A stretch of 64,000 nucleotides of DNA from Schlegelella aquatica. GTDB lineage: Bacteria; Pseudomonadota; Gammaproteobacteria; Burkholderiales; Burkholderiaceae_C. This document shows, one piece after another, positions 44,805 to 52,639 of this stretch. The notes beneath the pieces were generated by a model. It was not told the DNA's origin. It worked only from the letters and a program-made list of their open reading frames with translations, and searched no databases. A program made the translations under genes and the position numbers. Each line of letters opens with the position of its first letter. Within the stretch, counting starts at the first letter, position 1. Where the stretch lies: contig NZ_CP110257.1 of the NCBI RefSeq assembly GCF_026013905.1, positions 1 to 64,000 on the forward strand, written 5' to 3'.

Positions 44805-45503
44805 TCATTCCCGGCGGTCCACCCACGGCACGCCCTCCAGCGAGCCGGCGAGGTGCGGGCTGGGCGGCAGGTCGTCCGGCTGCGCGGCGGGGCGTCGCGC
44901 CGGGGTGGGGGCCCGCTCCGGTGGCGCGGTGCCGGAGCGGCGAGCCTGCCACTGGGCGCGCAGCCCGTCGCGCCCGCTCGCGGCTCGCCACATCAGCGCG
45001 GCGCCGCCCGCCAGGCAGGCGAGCCGCAGCAGCGCGGAGCCGGGGCGCCGCGTGAAGAGCCAGGCGCCGGCGGCCAGGGCCGCCCAGTGTTCGCCGGGCA
45101 GGCTGTCGCGTTCGGCGTTCCATCGGCGCAACCGCTGCCAGGCGGACGCCAGGGACGGCGCGCGGGCGGTCGTCCCGGTCGAGGCGTCGGCCCGCAGTGC
45201 GGCCTGTGCGCCGCGCGAGGCCTCGCGTCCGCCGGTGTCGTGACCGGCCGCAGCGCCCGCCCCGCTGTCGCGGTCCAGGCCCTCGGCGGGCAGCGGGCCT
45301 CCGCTGTCGGAGCGCACCAGGGGCGAGACGAGCATGCCGCGCGGGCCGCGGTCGATGCGCTCTTCACGCACCTGCACGTCGCCCGCCAGCCCGCTCGGGT
45401 AGGCGCCACCGACGCGGCCGGAACCGGCGGCAGTGCCGCCCGGGTCGGCGTCGCCGCGGCGATCGTTCTCAGGGGGGTGGGAGGTGGGGTCGGAGGGGGC
45501 CAT
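44805..45503 (-). CDS. hypothetical protein with a C-terminal membrane-associated region
   Basis: This 232-residue protein has a Pro/Gly/Asp-rich, probably disordered N-terminal third. A middle region contains IDRGPRGMLVSPLVRSDSGGP, in pieces, followed by a hydrophobic pair (EHWAALAAGAWLFT; ALLRLACLAGGAALMW). The family is not recognised. GAGGAG precedes the ATG. It lies downstream of a Tim44-like gene on the same strand, with one dispersed repeat copy between. Confidence 0.6.
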   Translation of the reverse strand: MAPSDPTSHPPENDRRGDADPGGTAAGSGRVGGAYPSGLAGDVQVREERIDRGPRGMLVSPLVRSDSGGPLPAEGLDRDSGAGAAAGHDTGGREASRGAQAALRADASTGTTARAPSLASAWQRLRRWNAERDSLPGEHWAALAAGAWLFTRRPGSALLRLACLAGGAALMWRAASGRDGLRAQWQARRSGTAPPERAPTPARRPAAQPDDLPPSPHLAGSLEGVPWVDRRE

Positions 45504-45581
45504 CGGGAACTCCTCGGTGGGGATGGATGTTCCCGACGGGCAGCAACGCCGGTGCCTGGGGCCCGGCGCGCGCTCGGGCCT

Positions 45582-45661
45582 GAATGTCTTTGCCCCCGGG
45601 GCTTGCGCCCCACCCCCCGCGGGGGTGTCGGCCCGGCTCCGGGCGGCCGAGCGCCGGGCCT
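45582..45661 (-). repeat. single full dispersed hairpin repeat, minus orientation
   Basis: On the minus strand this reads ggcccggcgctcggccgccc, ggagccgggccgacacccc, cgcggggggtggggcgcaag, ccccgggggcaaagacatt: one complete unit of the family at 17146. It starts directly at the stop codon of the Tim44-like gene and runs in that gene's direction. Confidence 0.9.
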
Positions 45662-46684
45662 TCAGGTCCCCGTTTGCTGGATGCCCGCGATCGTCCAGTC
45701 GCGGCTGCCGTCGTGCGGGCGCACGAGGTGCCAGACTTCGTCGAACGGCTCGGCCGCTGCCTGCGCCTCCTCGCGGATCAGGCCGCGATAGCGCACGCTC
45801 ACGAGGTCGCGCTCGGCCTCGCGCGTGAAGTCGACGATCTGCGCGTCGAGCTGCAACACGTCGGTCTGCTGCGCCCGGCCTTGCCGCTCCTGCAGGTCGA
45901 GCCGGGCGGCGGCGAACATCTCCGGCGTCGTGAAGCGTCGCAAGTCGTCCAGATTGCCGGCGTCGTTGGCCGCCTGCATCCGGATGAAGACGAGCTTGGC
46001 GAGGCGCTCGAAGCCTTCGCGGTCGAAGTCGGCGGGCAGGGCTGCACCGCCGCCGGGCACGAAGGCCGCCGGGGCGGTGTCGCGCTCCACCGAAGTGCGC
46101 GCGGAAGGCGTCCAGGCGCTGGGATCGCGCGCGGCGCTCTCCGCCGGGCCGCGCTCGAACGCTGCCCCGCCTGGGGCGCCGGCCCCCTGCCAGGCCTCGC
46201 GGCGCGCCGGGGCGGCCGGCGAGAAGCGGCGCAGGAGGAAGCGGATCACCACGACGGCGAGCAGGGCCAGCAGCAGCAGCATCAGGAAGTTGGCGAACGC
46301 GGGCCCGAGCCCCAGATGGCTCATCAGCGCGGCCAGGCCCAACCCCGCGGCCAGGCCGGCGAGGGGCGCCATCCACGAGCGCCGGGCGCCCTGCTGGGCC
46401 GCGGCCGCGCCGGTGGCGGTGGCTCCCGCCGCTGCGGGCGCGGTGGGAGAAGGCGTGCCACTTTGCTGCGACGGCGGGGTCTGCGTGGGCGAGGACTGCG
46501 TCGGCGAGGCGTTCTGCCCCTGCGCAGGCTGGGTCGGCTGCTGAGGCGCGGAGCGGTCCGGCAGCGTGCGCTTCATGCCGGCGCTGCTCCCGCCGCCCAG
46601 CCGTCTCGCGTCGGCCTCGACGGGCGCGAGGGCGACACCGGTGCTCATCGCGGCGATCATGCCGGCCAACCACCACGATTTCAT
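45662..46684 (-). CDS. Tim44-like domain protein
   Basis: This 340-residue protein has a signal-like N-terminus (WWLAGMIAAMSTGVALAPVEADA). A Gln/Pro/Thr-rich linker follows, then two hydrophobic spans (PLAGLAAGLGLAALMSHLGLG; FLMLLLLALLAVVVIRFLL). The C-terminal Tim44/MRPL45-type domain shows FERLAKLVFIRMQAANDAGNLDDLRRFTTPEMF, in pieces, and ERDLVSVRYRGLI. Bacterial members are inner-membrane proteins of uncertain role. The start at 46684 is preferred over an in-frame ATG ten codons upstream because it begins a clean signal region. Confidence 0.88.
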   Translation of the reverse strand: MKSWWLAGMIAAMSTGVALAPVEADARRLGGGSSAGMKRTLPDRSAPQQPTQPAQGQNASPTQSSPTQTPPSQQSGTPSPTAPAAAGATATGAAAAQQGARRSWMAPLAGLAAGLGLAALMSHLGLGPAFANFLMLLLLALLAVVVIRFLLRRFSPAAPARREAWQGAGAPGGAAFERGPAESAARDPSAWTPSARTSVERDTAPAAFVPGGGAALPADFDREGFERLAKLVFIRMQAANDAGNLDDLRRFTTPEMFAAARLDLQERQGRAQQTDVLQLDAQIVDFTREAERDLVSVRYRGLIREEAQAAAEPFDEVWHLVRPHDGSRDWTIAGIQQTGT

Positions 46685-46760
46685 GCGGGCTCCTGGGTGC
46701 GTTCGTGTATGCATCGAATCCTAGTGGACCTTGGCTTCGCCCGGGAGTTCCACGCCCCTC

Positions 46761-47063
46761 CTAGCGGCTGGCGCCGGGCGCGGGCGGGGGTGCGGCCGTG
46801 CCGGCGCCCGGGGCGGTGGAGCCCGCGGCGGGGCCGGTGCTCGCGTTGGGCGCCGCCGGGGTGCCGCTCGCGCCCGGGGCGCTGGCGGTCCCGGACGGTG
46901 CGGTCGCGGCGGGGCCGGGGCCGGACGGCGTTCCCGCCGGTGCATTGCCCGGGGTCTGCGGCAGCACGGGCGGTCGTTCGCGATCACAGGCGCTCGACGT
47001 GGCGGCCGCAGAGAGGGCCGCGGCCAGCGCGGCAATGCGGCGGGTGCGAGAGGGGCGTGTCAT
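46761..47063 (-). CDS. small Ala/Pro/Gly-rich lipoprotein
   Basis: This 100-residue protein has a short signal region (RRIAALAAALSAAATSSAC) that gives a lipobox-like SSAC, and then almost only Ala, Pro, Gly, Thr and Ser. AAGGAG eight bases before the ATG at 47063 supports translation. Low complexity in GC-rich DNA means it could be spurious, but the signal and ribosome-binding site favour a real cell-envelope peptide. Family not recognised. Confidence 0.5.
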   Translation of the reverse strand: MTRPSRTRRIAALAAALSAAATSSACDRERPPVLPQTPGNAPAGTPSGPGPAATAPSGTASAPGASGTPAAPNASTGPAAGSTAPGAGTAAPPPAPGASR

Positions 47064-47300
47064 GGGCGGCTCCTTCATGAGCGACCCCCTTGACGGACCG
47101 GTCTGCGGACGAACGCCAAGGGCGGCTCCCCCGTGCGGCAGGCGGCGTGCCCGCCCCCACCGCCGACACCGGGCGCGATGACGCCGACACACCTGTCGGT
47201 GCGCGGCCGACTGTGCGTGCGAGCCCGACGTGGCGAAATGCACCCACAGCCCAAGACGCTTCGAGCCCCCCCGGGCCACGGGCGTCGCAAAGGAGTAGAC

Positions 47301-47519
47301 ATGTACTACCAGATCGACGAGCAGGACTTCCTCGAGGCCTTGCAGGAGCTGGACGACGAGATCACCGAGGCGGCGCTCGCCTCCGGCGAGTTGGTGAGCT
47401 ATCGCTGGTACTGCACCCACTGCGGCGCCGACTACACCGCCTTCGAGCTGATCCCGCCGCCGTCGCCCTGCAGCTGCGGCTCGCGGTTGCTGTGTCCGCG
47501 CGCGCCGACACTGCATTGA
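47301..47519 (+). CDS. small zinc-ribbon-like protein
   Basis: This 72-residue protein has an acidic N-terminal helix (YYQIDEQDFLEALQELDDEI) followed by CTHC and, 20 residues on, CSCGSRLLC, which could bind one zinc ion. AAAGGAG is correctly placed before the ATG. It is followed 4 bases later by a DUF3606 gene, probably cotranslated. The family is not recognised; it could be a small regulator or chaperone. Confidence 0.7.
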   Translation: MYYQIDEQDFLEALQELDDEITEAALASGELVSYRWYCTHCGADYTAFELIPPPSPCSCGSRLLCPRAPTLH

Positions 47520-47523
47520 CGCC

Positions 47524-47760
47524 ATGCTGGCCGTGCAGGATCAACCGCAGCCCGAGCGGCTGGACCCGGCCGACGAGGCGAGCCTGCGCCGCTGGGCCGA
47601 GAAGTTCGCGGTGAGCGAGGCCCAGCTGCTCGAGGCGGTGCGGGCGGTGGGCACCGACCCCGAGCGCGTCGGGGCCTGGCTGCTGGCCGCGCGCGACGAC
47701 CGCCATACGCCGCCCCCGGGCCACAGCGAGCCGCCCGCGGGGCCCCGGCCGCCGCGGTAG
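47524..47760 (+). CDS. DUF3606 small protein (second copy)
   Basis: This 78-residue DUF3606-type protein (LDPADEASLRRWAEKFAVSEAQLLEAVRAVG, in pieces) has a Pro-rich tail. It starts 4 bases after the zinc-ribbon-like gene and has no ribosome-binding site of its own, so it is likely coupled. It is a divergent paralogue of the protein at 15100-15309. Confidence 0.72.
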   Translation: MLAVQDQPQPERLDPADEASLRRWAEKFAVSEAQLLEAVRAVGTDPERVGAWLLAARDDRHTPPPGHSEPPAGPRPPR

Positions 47761-47794
47761 CGGGTGGGCGCGCTCTGAAGCGGCCGCCGCCGCT

Positions 47795-48535
47795 TCAGAG
47801 CGTCATGCCGCCGCTGACTTCCAGCGCGACGCCGTTGACGTAGCTGGCCTCGTCGCTGGCGAGGAAGGCGTAGACCTTGGCGATCTCCTCCGGGGCGCCG
47901 AGGCGGCGCATCCAGCAGTTGCCGCGCATCTGTTCCAGCACCTTCTCGGGGATGGTGGAGAGGATGTCGGTGGCGATGAAGCCGGGGCACACGGCGTTGA
48001 CGCGCACCCCCTTGGGGCCCAGCTCGCGCGCCCACGTCTTGGTGAAGCCGATCACGCCGGCCTTGGTGGCGGCGTAGTTCGTCTGGCCGAAGTTGCCGTA
48101 CAGGCCGACCACACTGGAGGCGTTGAGGATCACGCCGCGGCCCTGCTCCACCATCGAGTCGACGACCGCCTGCGTGCAGTGGAACACGCCCTTCAGGTTG
48201 ACGTCGATCACGAGGTCGAACTGCGCCTCGGTCATCTTCTGCAGGCGCGCATCGCGCGTGATGCCGGCGTTGTTGACGAGCACGTCGACCCGGCCGTGGC
48301 GCTGCAGGACGCGCTGCACCACCGCGTCGACCTGGGCCCGGTCGGTCACATCCATGCGGTGGGCTTCGGCGCGGGCCCCGCGGGCGGCCAGCTCGGCCTG
48401 CGCGCGCTCCAGCGCCTCGGGTTGCACGTCGGCCAGCACGACGATGGCCCCTTCGTTGGCGAACTGCCGGGCCGTGGCCAGACCGATGCCGTTGGCGGCG
48501 CCGGTGATGAGGGCGACCTTGTCCTTCAAACGCAT
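47795..48535 (-). CDS. SDR family oxidoreductase, FabG/PhaB-like
   Basis: This 246-residue short-chain dehydrogenase has the cofactor loop TGAANGIG at residues 11-18, LVNNAG, catalytic Ser in [14 protein letters not shown], and the FabG-like ending [16 protein letters not shown]. It is most similar in pattern to beta-ketoacyl-ACP or acetoacetyl-CoA reductases. No other fatty-acid or PHA genes are adjacent, so the substrate is open. It is a single gene on the minus strand. Confidence 0.9.
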   Translation of the reverse strand: MRLKDKVALITGAANGIGLATARQFANEGAIVVLADVQPEALERAQAELAARGARAEAHRMDVTDRAQVDAVVQRVLQRHGRVDVLVNNAGITRDARLQKMTEAQFDLVIDVNLKGVFHCTQAVVDSMVEQGRGVILNASSVVGLYGNFGQTNYAATKAGVIGFTKTWARELGPKGVRVNAVCPGFIATDILSTIPEKVLEQMRGNCWMRRLGAPEEIAKVYAFLASDEASYVNGVALEVSGGMTL

Positions 48536-48638
48536 GGGAAAGCACTCCGGTGTGTCGGTGACGGGCGCGATTCTGCGCGAGACGGCGCGCCATCTCCGAC
48601 GCCGGGCTCACGCAACCGGCGGTGCCGTGCAGCAATGC

Positions 48639-49220
48639 TCACCCGCGCCGCACGCGTGTGCGGCAGGTGATCGAGTAGCGCAGCGCCGGCACCGGAGGCA
48701 CCGCGTGCTGCCAGCCCCAGCGGGCCTCGCCGGCCAGGCCGTAGATCGACCGGGCTTCGAGGGTGAGGTCGAGCGTGGGCGCGCGGGCCACCGGCGGGTA
48801 GCGCCGTAGGCGCAGCAGCGCATCGGCGGCGAGCGAGACGCCGGCGATGCGCTCGAAGGACGGCACGTCGCGGTGCCAGCCGAGCGGCGTGCCGGGACGG
48901 TACTCGGCCACCAGCACATGGGCGATGGTGCCCGGCGCCACCCCCATCCACTGCGCGACGCGCTCCACCAGCGCTGCGAGCGCCTGCGGCAACGGCTCGC
49001 CCGCATGCAGGCGGTTGCCGTCGAAGTCGTAGCGGGTCAGGTAGCTCGCCACCCGGCGCCGGGCCGTGTGGCCCTTGTAGTCGGCCTCGCGCAAGGGCAG
49101 CGCCTGCACGACCGCGATCCAGTGCGCCTCTTCTTCCGGCGTGAGGAAGGCGGGCTCGTACACCAGCCCCTCGGGCCAGCCGGCCCGCGGGCCGAAGAGG
49201 TCGGGCTGGGTCGGCGACAC
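48639..49220 (-). CDS. alkB: AlkB family 2-oxoglutarate-dependent demethylase
   Basis: This 193-residue Fe(II)/2-oxoglutarate dioxygenase has iron ligands H116 and D118 (GWHRDVPSF) and H172 (WQHAVPP), and 2-oxoglutarate contacts R181 and R187 (LRYSITCRTRV). It removes alkyl damage from bases by direct reversal. It starts with GTG at 49220; no in-frame ATG fits the conserved N-terminus (DLFGPRAGWPEGLVYEPAFL). It follows the Nudix gene by 17 bases, so they are probably cotranscribed. Confidence 0.9.
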   Translation of the reverse strand: MSPTQPDLFGPRAGWPEGLVYEPAFLTPEEEAHWIAVVQALPLREADYKGHTARRRVASYLTRYDFDGNRLHAGEPLPQALAALVERVAQWMGVAPGTIAHVLVAEYRPGTPLGWHRDVPSFERIAGVSLAADALLRLRRYPPVARAPTLDLTLEARSIYGLAGEARWGWQHAVPPVPALRYSITCRTRVRRG

Positions 49221-49237
49221 GGCCGGGCGCCTTCCCG

Positions 49238-49822
49238 TCAGCGTGCCAGCAGGTGCAGCGCGGCGTACTGCAGCAGCATGATGGTCTTGCCGTCCTTGAT
49301 GCGGCCGTCCTCGATCATCGCCAACGCCTCCTCCAGCGTGGGCTCGAGCACCTCGATGTCCTCGCCTTCGTGGGCCAGCCCGCCGCCCGAGTCCACGCGG
49401 TCCTCGGCGCGGTACTCGCCGACGTAGAAGTGCACGATCTCGGTCACGGCGCCGGGGCTCATGAAGGCCTCGAACACCTTGCGCAGCCCCCGCGGGCGAT
49501 AGCCGGTCTCCTCCTCCACCTCGGCGCGGGCGCGCGCCTCGGGGTCCGCGTCGTCCAGCAGCCCGGCGGGCGATTCGATCAGCAGGTCGTCGTGCCCGTT
49601 GACGAAGGCCGGGTAGCGGAACTGGCGTGTGAGCACGACGGTGCGGCGCGTGGGGTCGTACAGCAGCACGGTCACGCCGTTGCCGCGGTCGTAGGTCTCG
49701 CGGGTTTGCGCTTGCCATTGGCCGTTGCGACGGCGGAAGTCATAAGTCGTCTTCTTCAGCACGTAGTGGTCGTCCGACAGGACTTGGACGTGGCGCACGC
49801 GCACGCGGTCGGCGATCGACAT
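49238..49822 (-). CDS. nudK: Nudix hydrolase, NudK (GDP-mannose pyrophosphatase) type
   Basis: This 194-residue protein has a full Nudix box at about residues 87-109 (GLLDDADPEARARAEVEEETG). The NudK-like N-terminal half includes YDFRRRNGQWQAQTRETYDRG and VLLYDPTRRTVVLTRQFRYP. The length and pattern fit NudK, which cleaves GDP-mannose and related nucleotide sugars. alkB follows on the same strand and udgX lies upstream. Confidence 0.9.
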   Translation of the reverse strand: MSIADRVRVRHVQVLSDDHYVLKKTTYDFRRRNGQWQAQTRETYDRGNGVTVLLYDPTRRTVVLTRQFRYPAFVNGHDDLLIESPAGLLDDADPEARARAEVEEETGYRPRGLRKVFEAFMSPGAVTEIVHFYVGEYRAEDRVDSGGGLAHEGEDIEVLEPTLEEALAMIEDGRIKDGKTIMLLQYAALHLLAR

Positions 49823-49947
49823 GGGGTTTCCTCCGGAAGTCGTGGCAAGGTCCGCCCCCAGCATGCCCCGATCGGGCCGAGGAGGGCGTGTGCAGGCGTG
49901 ACCGCGCGTCGTCACGGGCCGGTGGGCGCCGGACACGCCGCAGCGCC

Positions 49948-50670
49948 TCAGCCCGCCGGGGGCAGGTGCGTCTCGGCCCGGCGCAGCTCTTCCACCCACT
50001 GCGCGTAGGCGGCCTCGCGGTCGGGGCCCCGCAGCCGCAGCAGGGCCGAGGGGTGCAAGGTCACGAGCACCGGGCGGCCGTCCGCGCGCACGAGCCACTG
50101 GCCGCGCTCGCGGGTGACGGGGACGGCGCGGTGCAGCAGCGAGCGGGCGGCCGTCGCTCCCAGCGCGACGAGGGCGCGCGGGCGCACCGTCTGGATCTCG
50201 CCTTCGAGCCAATGCAGGCAGGCGGCCGCCTCGCGCTGGCCGGGCGTCTTGTGCATGCGGCGCGTGCCGCGCCACTCGTACTTGAAATGTTTGACCGCGT
50301 TGGTGACGTACAGCCGCTCGCGCGGCCAGCCGAGCGCCTGCAGGGCGCGTGCGAGCAGCTGCCCGGCCGGGCCCACGAAGGGGCGGCCTTGCCGGTCCTC
50401 CTGGTCGCCCGGTTGCTCGCCCACCAGCATCAGCGGCGCGTGCAGGTCGCCCTCGCCCCAGACCGTCTGCGTCGCATGGAAGCCCAGCGGGCACTCCCGG
50501 CAGCCGGCGGCCTGGGCGCGCAGCGCCTGCCAGCGGGCCTCGGGGTCCGTCCGGGTGTCGGGTGGGACGAGGGCGTCCTCGGCCGCCGGTGCCCGACGGG
50601 AAAGGCCGCTGGCGGGCGCGGTGGAGGGCATGGCGGGCGTCGGTCGCGCGTTGACGTGGCGGCGGGCCAT
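49948..50670 (-). CDS. udgX: UdgX family uracil-DNA glycosylase
   Basis: This 240-residue family-4-like enzyme has Fe-S cysteines C57 and C60 (CREC), motif GEQPGDQED at 84-92, FVGPAGQLL, and TLHPSALLR near 205. Residues 127-142 (KHFKYEWRGTRRMHKT) match the UdgX-specific loop in which a His forms a covalent bond with the abasic site; here the tip is TRRMH with H140, not the commoner KRRIH. The first about 40 residues are disordered, and an in-frame start at 50632 is also possible. Confidence 0.88.
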   Translation of the reverse strand: MARRHVNARPTPAMPSTAPASGLSRRAPAAEDALVPPDTRTDPEARWQALRAQAAGCRECPLGFHATQTVWGEGDLHAPLMLVGEQPGDQEDRQGRPFVGPAGQLLARALQALGWPRERLYVTNAVKHFKYEWRGTRRMHKTPGQREAAACLHWLEGEIQTVRPRALVALGATAARSLLHRAVPVTRERGQWLVRADGRPVLVTLHPSALLRLRGPDREAAYAQWVEELRRAETHLPPAG

Positions 50671-50708
50671 GGTCGTGCGGGGCGCAGCCGGCAGAGACGG
50701 GGGCGTGC

Positions 50709-51698
50709 TCAGGCGCTTGCCACGGCCGCGCGGGCGCGCCACGGCCGCGGCGCGCCGAGCACCTGGCGGCGCAGGGCCTCCACCTGCGGCGGCACCGGCC
50801 GTCGATGCCGCCACACCCACGGCAGGCCGAGCGCCGTGCGCCACAGCACCGGCCAAGTCAGGCCCTCGCGCCGGGCCTCGCGCAGCACGCGTCGCGTCTC
50901 GTGCCAGGCGCTGTCGGCGGGCAGGCGCAGCCAGGCGATCCACAGCGTGTTGCGGGCATGGAGCCAGCGGCGCTCCACCGCGTCGCGCAGCGGCGAGGGG
51001 TGGTGGTGGGCCACCACGTCGTGCAGGTACACCATGCGCCAGCCGGCCGCGAGCAGGTCCAGCCCCATCAGCCGCTCCTCGCAGCCGATGAAGAGCCGCT
51101 CGGCATACCCGCCCACCGCGCGGTAGGCCTCGGTGCGCATCACCACCGCGCCGGCCATGAAGCCGATGAGCGCCGGGCCGGGCAGCCCTTGGGCGTCCAG
51201 CGGGCTGGTGGCCATCACATGGCAGGTCGGGTCCTCGCGGCCGGCCGGCTCCACCAGCACGCGGGCCGCGACGGCCGCCAGCCGCGGGTGGGCCGCCAGC
51301 GCGTCGGCCGCCCGCTCGAGCGCGCCGGGCGCCCACCAGGTGTCGTCGTCGCAAAAGGCCACGTAGGGCGTGCGCACGAGTTGCACGCCCTCGTTGCGGC
51401 CCGCCGCGCCGAGGTTGCGCGGGCAGTGCACCAACTGCACCCCGGGGTAGCGGGCCACGACGCGGGCCACCCGGGCGTCGAGGGCGTCGTTGTTGACCAC
51501 GACGATGCGGGGCACGTCCGGCAGCGCGTGCAACGCGTGCAGCGTACGCGCCAGCGAGTCGGGCCGTCGGTAGGTGAGCACGACGACGCTCAGGCGCTCG
51601 TGCAGGGGTGGGTGCAGTCGGTGCAGCGGCTCGGGCAGGGCACGGCAGGCAGGCGCTGCAGCGGGGGCTGCATCAAGGGGTCGCAAGGGCAAGGTCAT
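50709..51698 (-). CDS. family 2 glycosyltransferase
   Basis: This 329-residue GT2 (rhamnosyltransferase-like) protein has SVVVLTYRRPDSLARTLHAL, VVNNDALDARVARV, and the metal-binding DDD in VAFCDDDTWWAPG. GAVVMRTEAYRAVGGYAERL and EERLMGLDLLAAGWRMVYL follow. No membrane span is seen. It overlaps the upstream PIG-L deacetylase gene by 26 bases, so the two are coupled and may work on one glycosylated product. Acceptor unknown. Confidence 0.88.
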   Translation of the reverse strand: MTLPLRPLDAAPAAAPACRALPEPLHRLHPPLHERLSVVVLTYRRPDSLARTLHALHALPDVPRIVVVNNDALDARVARVVARYPGVQLVHCPRNLGAAGRNEGVQLVRTPYVAFCDDDTWWAPGALERAADALAAHPRLAAVAARVLVEPAGREDPTCHVMATSPLDAQGLPGPALIGFMAGAVVMRTEAYRAVGGYAERLFIGCEERLMGLDLLAAGWRMVYLHDVVAHHHPSPLRDAVERRWLHARNTLWIAWLRLPADSAWHETRRVLREARREGLTWPVLWRTALGLPWVWRHRRPVPPQVEALRRQVLGAPRPWRARAAVASA

Positions 51699-52452
51699 CG
51701 GCGGTCTCCCGGGCCCCGGACCTCGGCGTGGCCGGGGGCGGGGTCAGCTGCCAATAGCGTTCGGGCTCGAGCGCGTCGCTCCAGCCGCCCGGGCCGAAAG
51801 CGCGCAACTGGCTCGCGTAGGCCTCCACGGCGCGCCGCTTGTCGGCCGGCGCACCGAGCGGGCCCAGCGTGGCCGGCGTGGCGCACCAGCCGGCCGCAGC
51901 CAGCGCCGCCAGGCGCCTTTGCAGCAGGCCCGGCTTGCGCCGGTAGAGCGCGTCCTCGTACGCCAGCGCGGGCGGCGCGCCCGGCTCCTTCAGCACGGCG
52001 AGCGCCGCCTCGTGCACGAGCTCGTGGTCGGAGTGAAAGAGCCCCATCGGCACCAGCACCGCGAGCGGCGCGGCGTCCTCGGCGAGAGCGGGTGGTCGCC
52101 CCTGCGGGGCGAAGGCCCCGGGCGCGAGCGCCTGCATCGCACCGCGCAGGGCGTCGCACAGGGCAGCGCGACTCGGCGGCCGGCCGTACTGGCTGTCGAG
52201 GAAGCTCAACCACAAGGGCCGCGCGGCGAGCTGCGTGAGGGCCCGCCGGTCCTCCTCTCGGCGCGCCGCCATCGCGGCCTGGGCGCTCGTGAAGCCGCAC
52301 CGGCGGTCCCATTCGGGAGCGGGGGCGGCTTCGGGCACGCCGGCGAACACGGTCAGGACCGTGCTGCCCGGGTGCGCCGCCAGCAGCTGCCCGCAGCCGA
52401 AGACGCCATCGTCCAGATGGGGTGAGATCACGAGGTAGCGCAATGAGAGCAT
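51673..52452 (-). CDS. PIG-L family deacetylase
   Basis: This 259-residue protein has the PIG-L/LmbE zinc motif PHLDD at residues 11-15 (VISPHLDDGVFGCG) and the later MGLFHSDHELVHEAAL containing the third ligand. Such enzymes remove N-acetyl groups from GlcNAc-type sugars in lipids, mycothiol-like thiols or antibiotics. Its gene overlaps the following glycosyltransferase by 26 bases. The pair resembles small secondary-glycosylation modules, but the product is not identifiable. Confidence 0.88.
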   Translation of the reverse strand: MLSLRYLVISPHLDDGVFGCGQLLAAHPGSTVLTVFAGVPEAAPAPEWDRRCGFTSAQAAMAARREEDRRALTQLAARPLWLSFLDSQYGRPPSRAALCDALRGAMQALAPGAFAPQGRPPALAEDAAPLAVLVPMGLFHSDHELVHEAALAVLKEPGAPPALAYEDALYRRKPGLLQRRLAALAAAGWCATPATLGPLGAPADKRRAVEAYASQLRAFGPGGWSDALEPERYWQLTPPPATPRSGARETADDLALATP

Positions 52453-52639
52453 CCTCGCAGCCGCGAGCAGACGGCGTACCTGCCCTTCGTGCCCGCAAGC
52501 GCGCACGATTCCACGCGGGGGGTGTGCGGGTGTACGTGGCGGCCGCGCGGCGGAACTATTGCCTGGGCCGCCGGGGCGGCGCTGGTCATACTGCCGGGCT
52601 CTGTCTTTGCGCGGCCTCGGTTGCTGCCGCCCGGATGCC

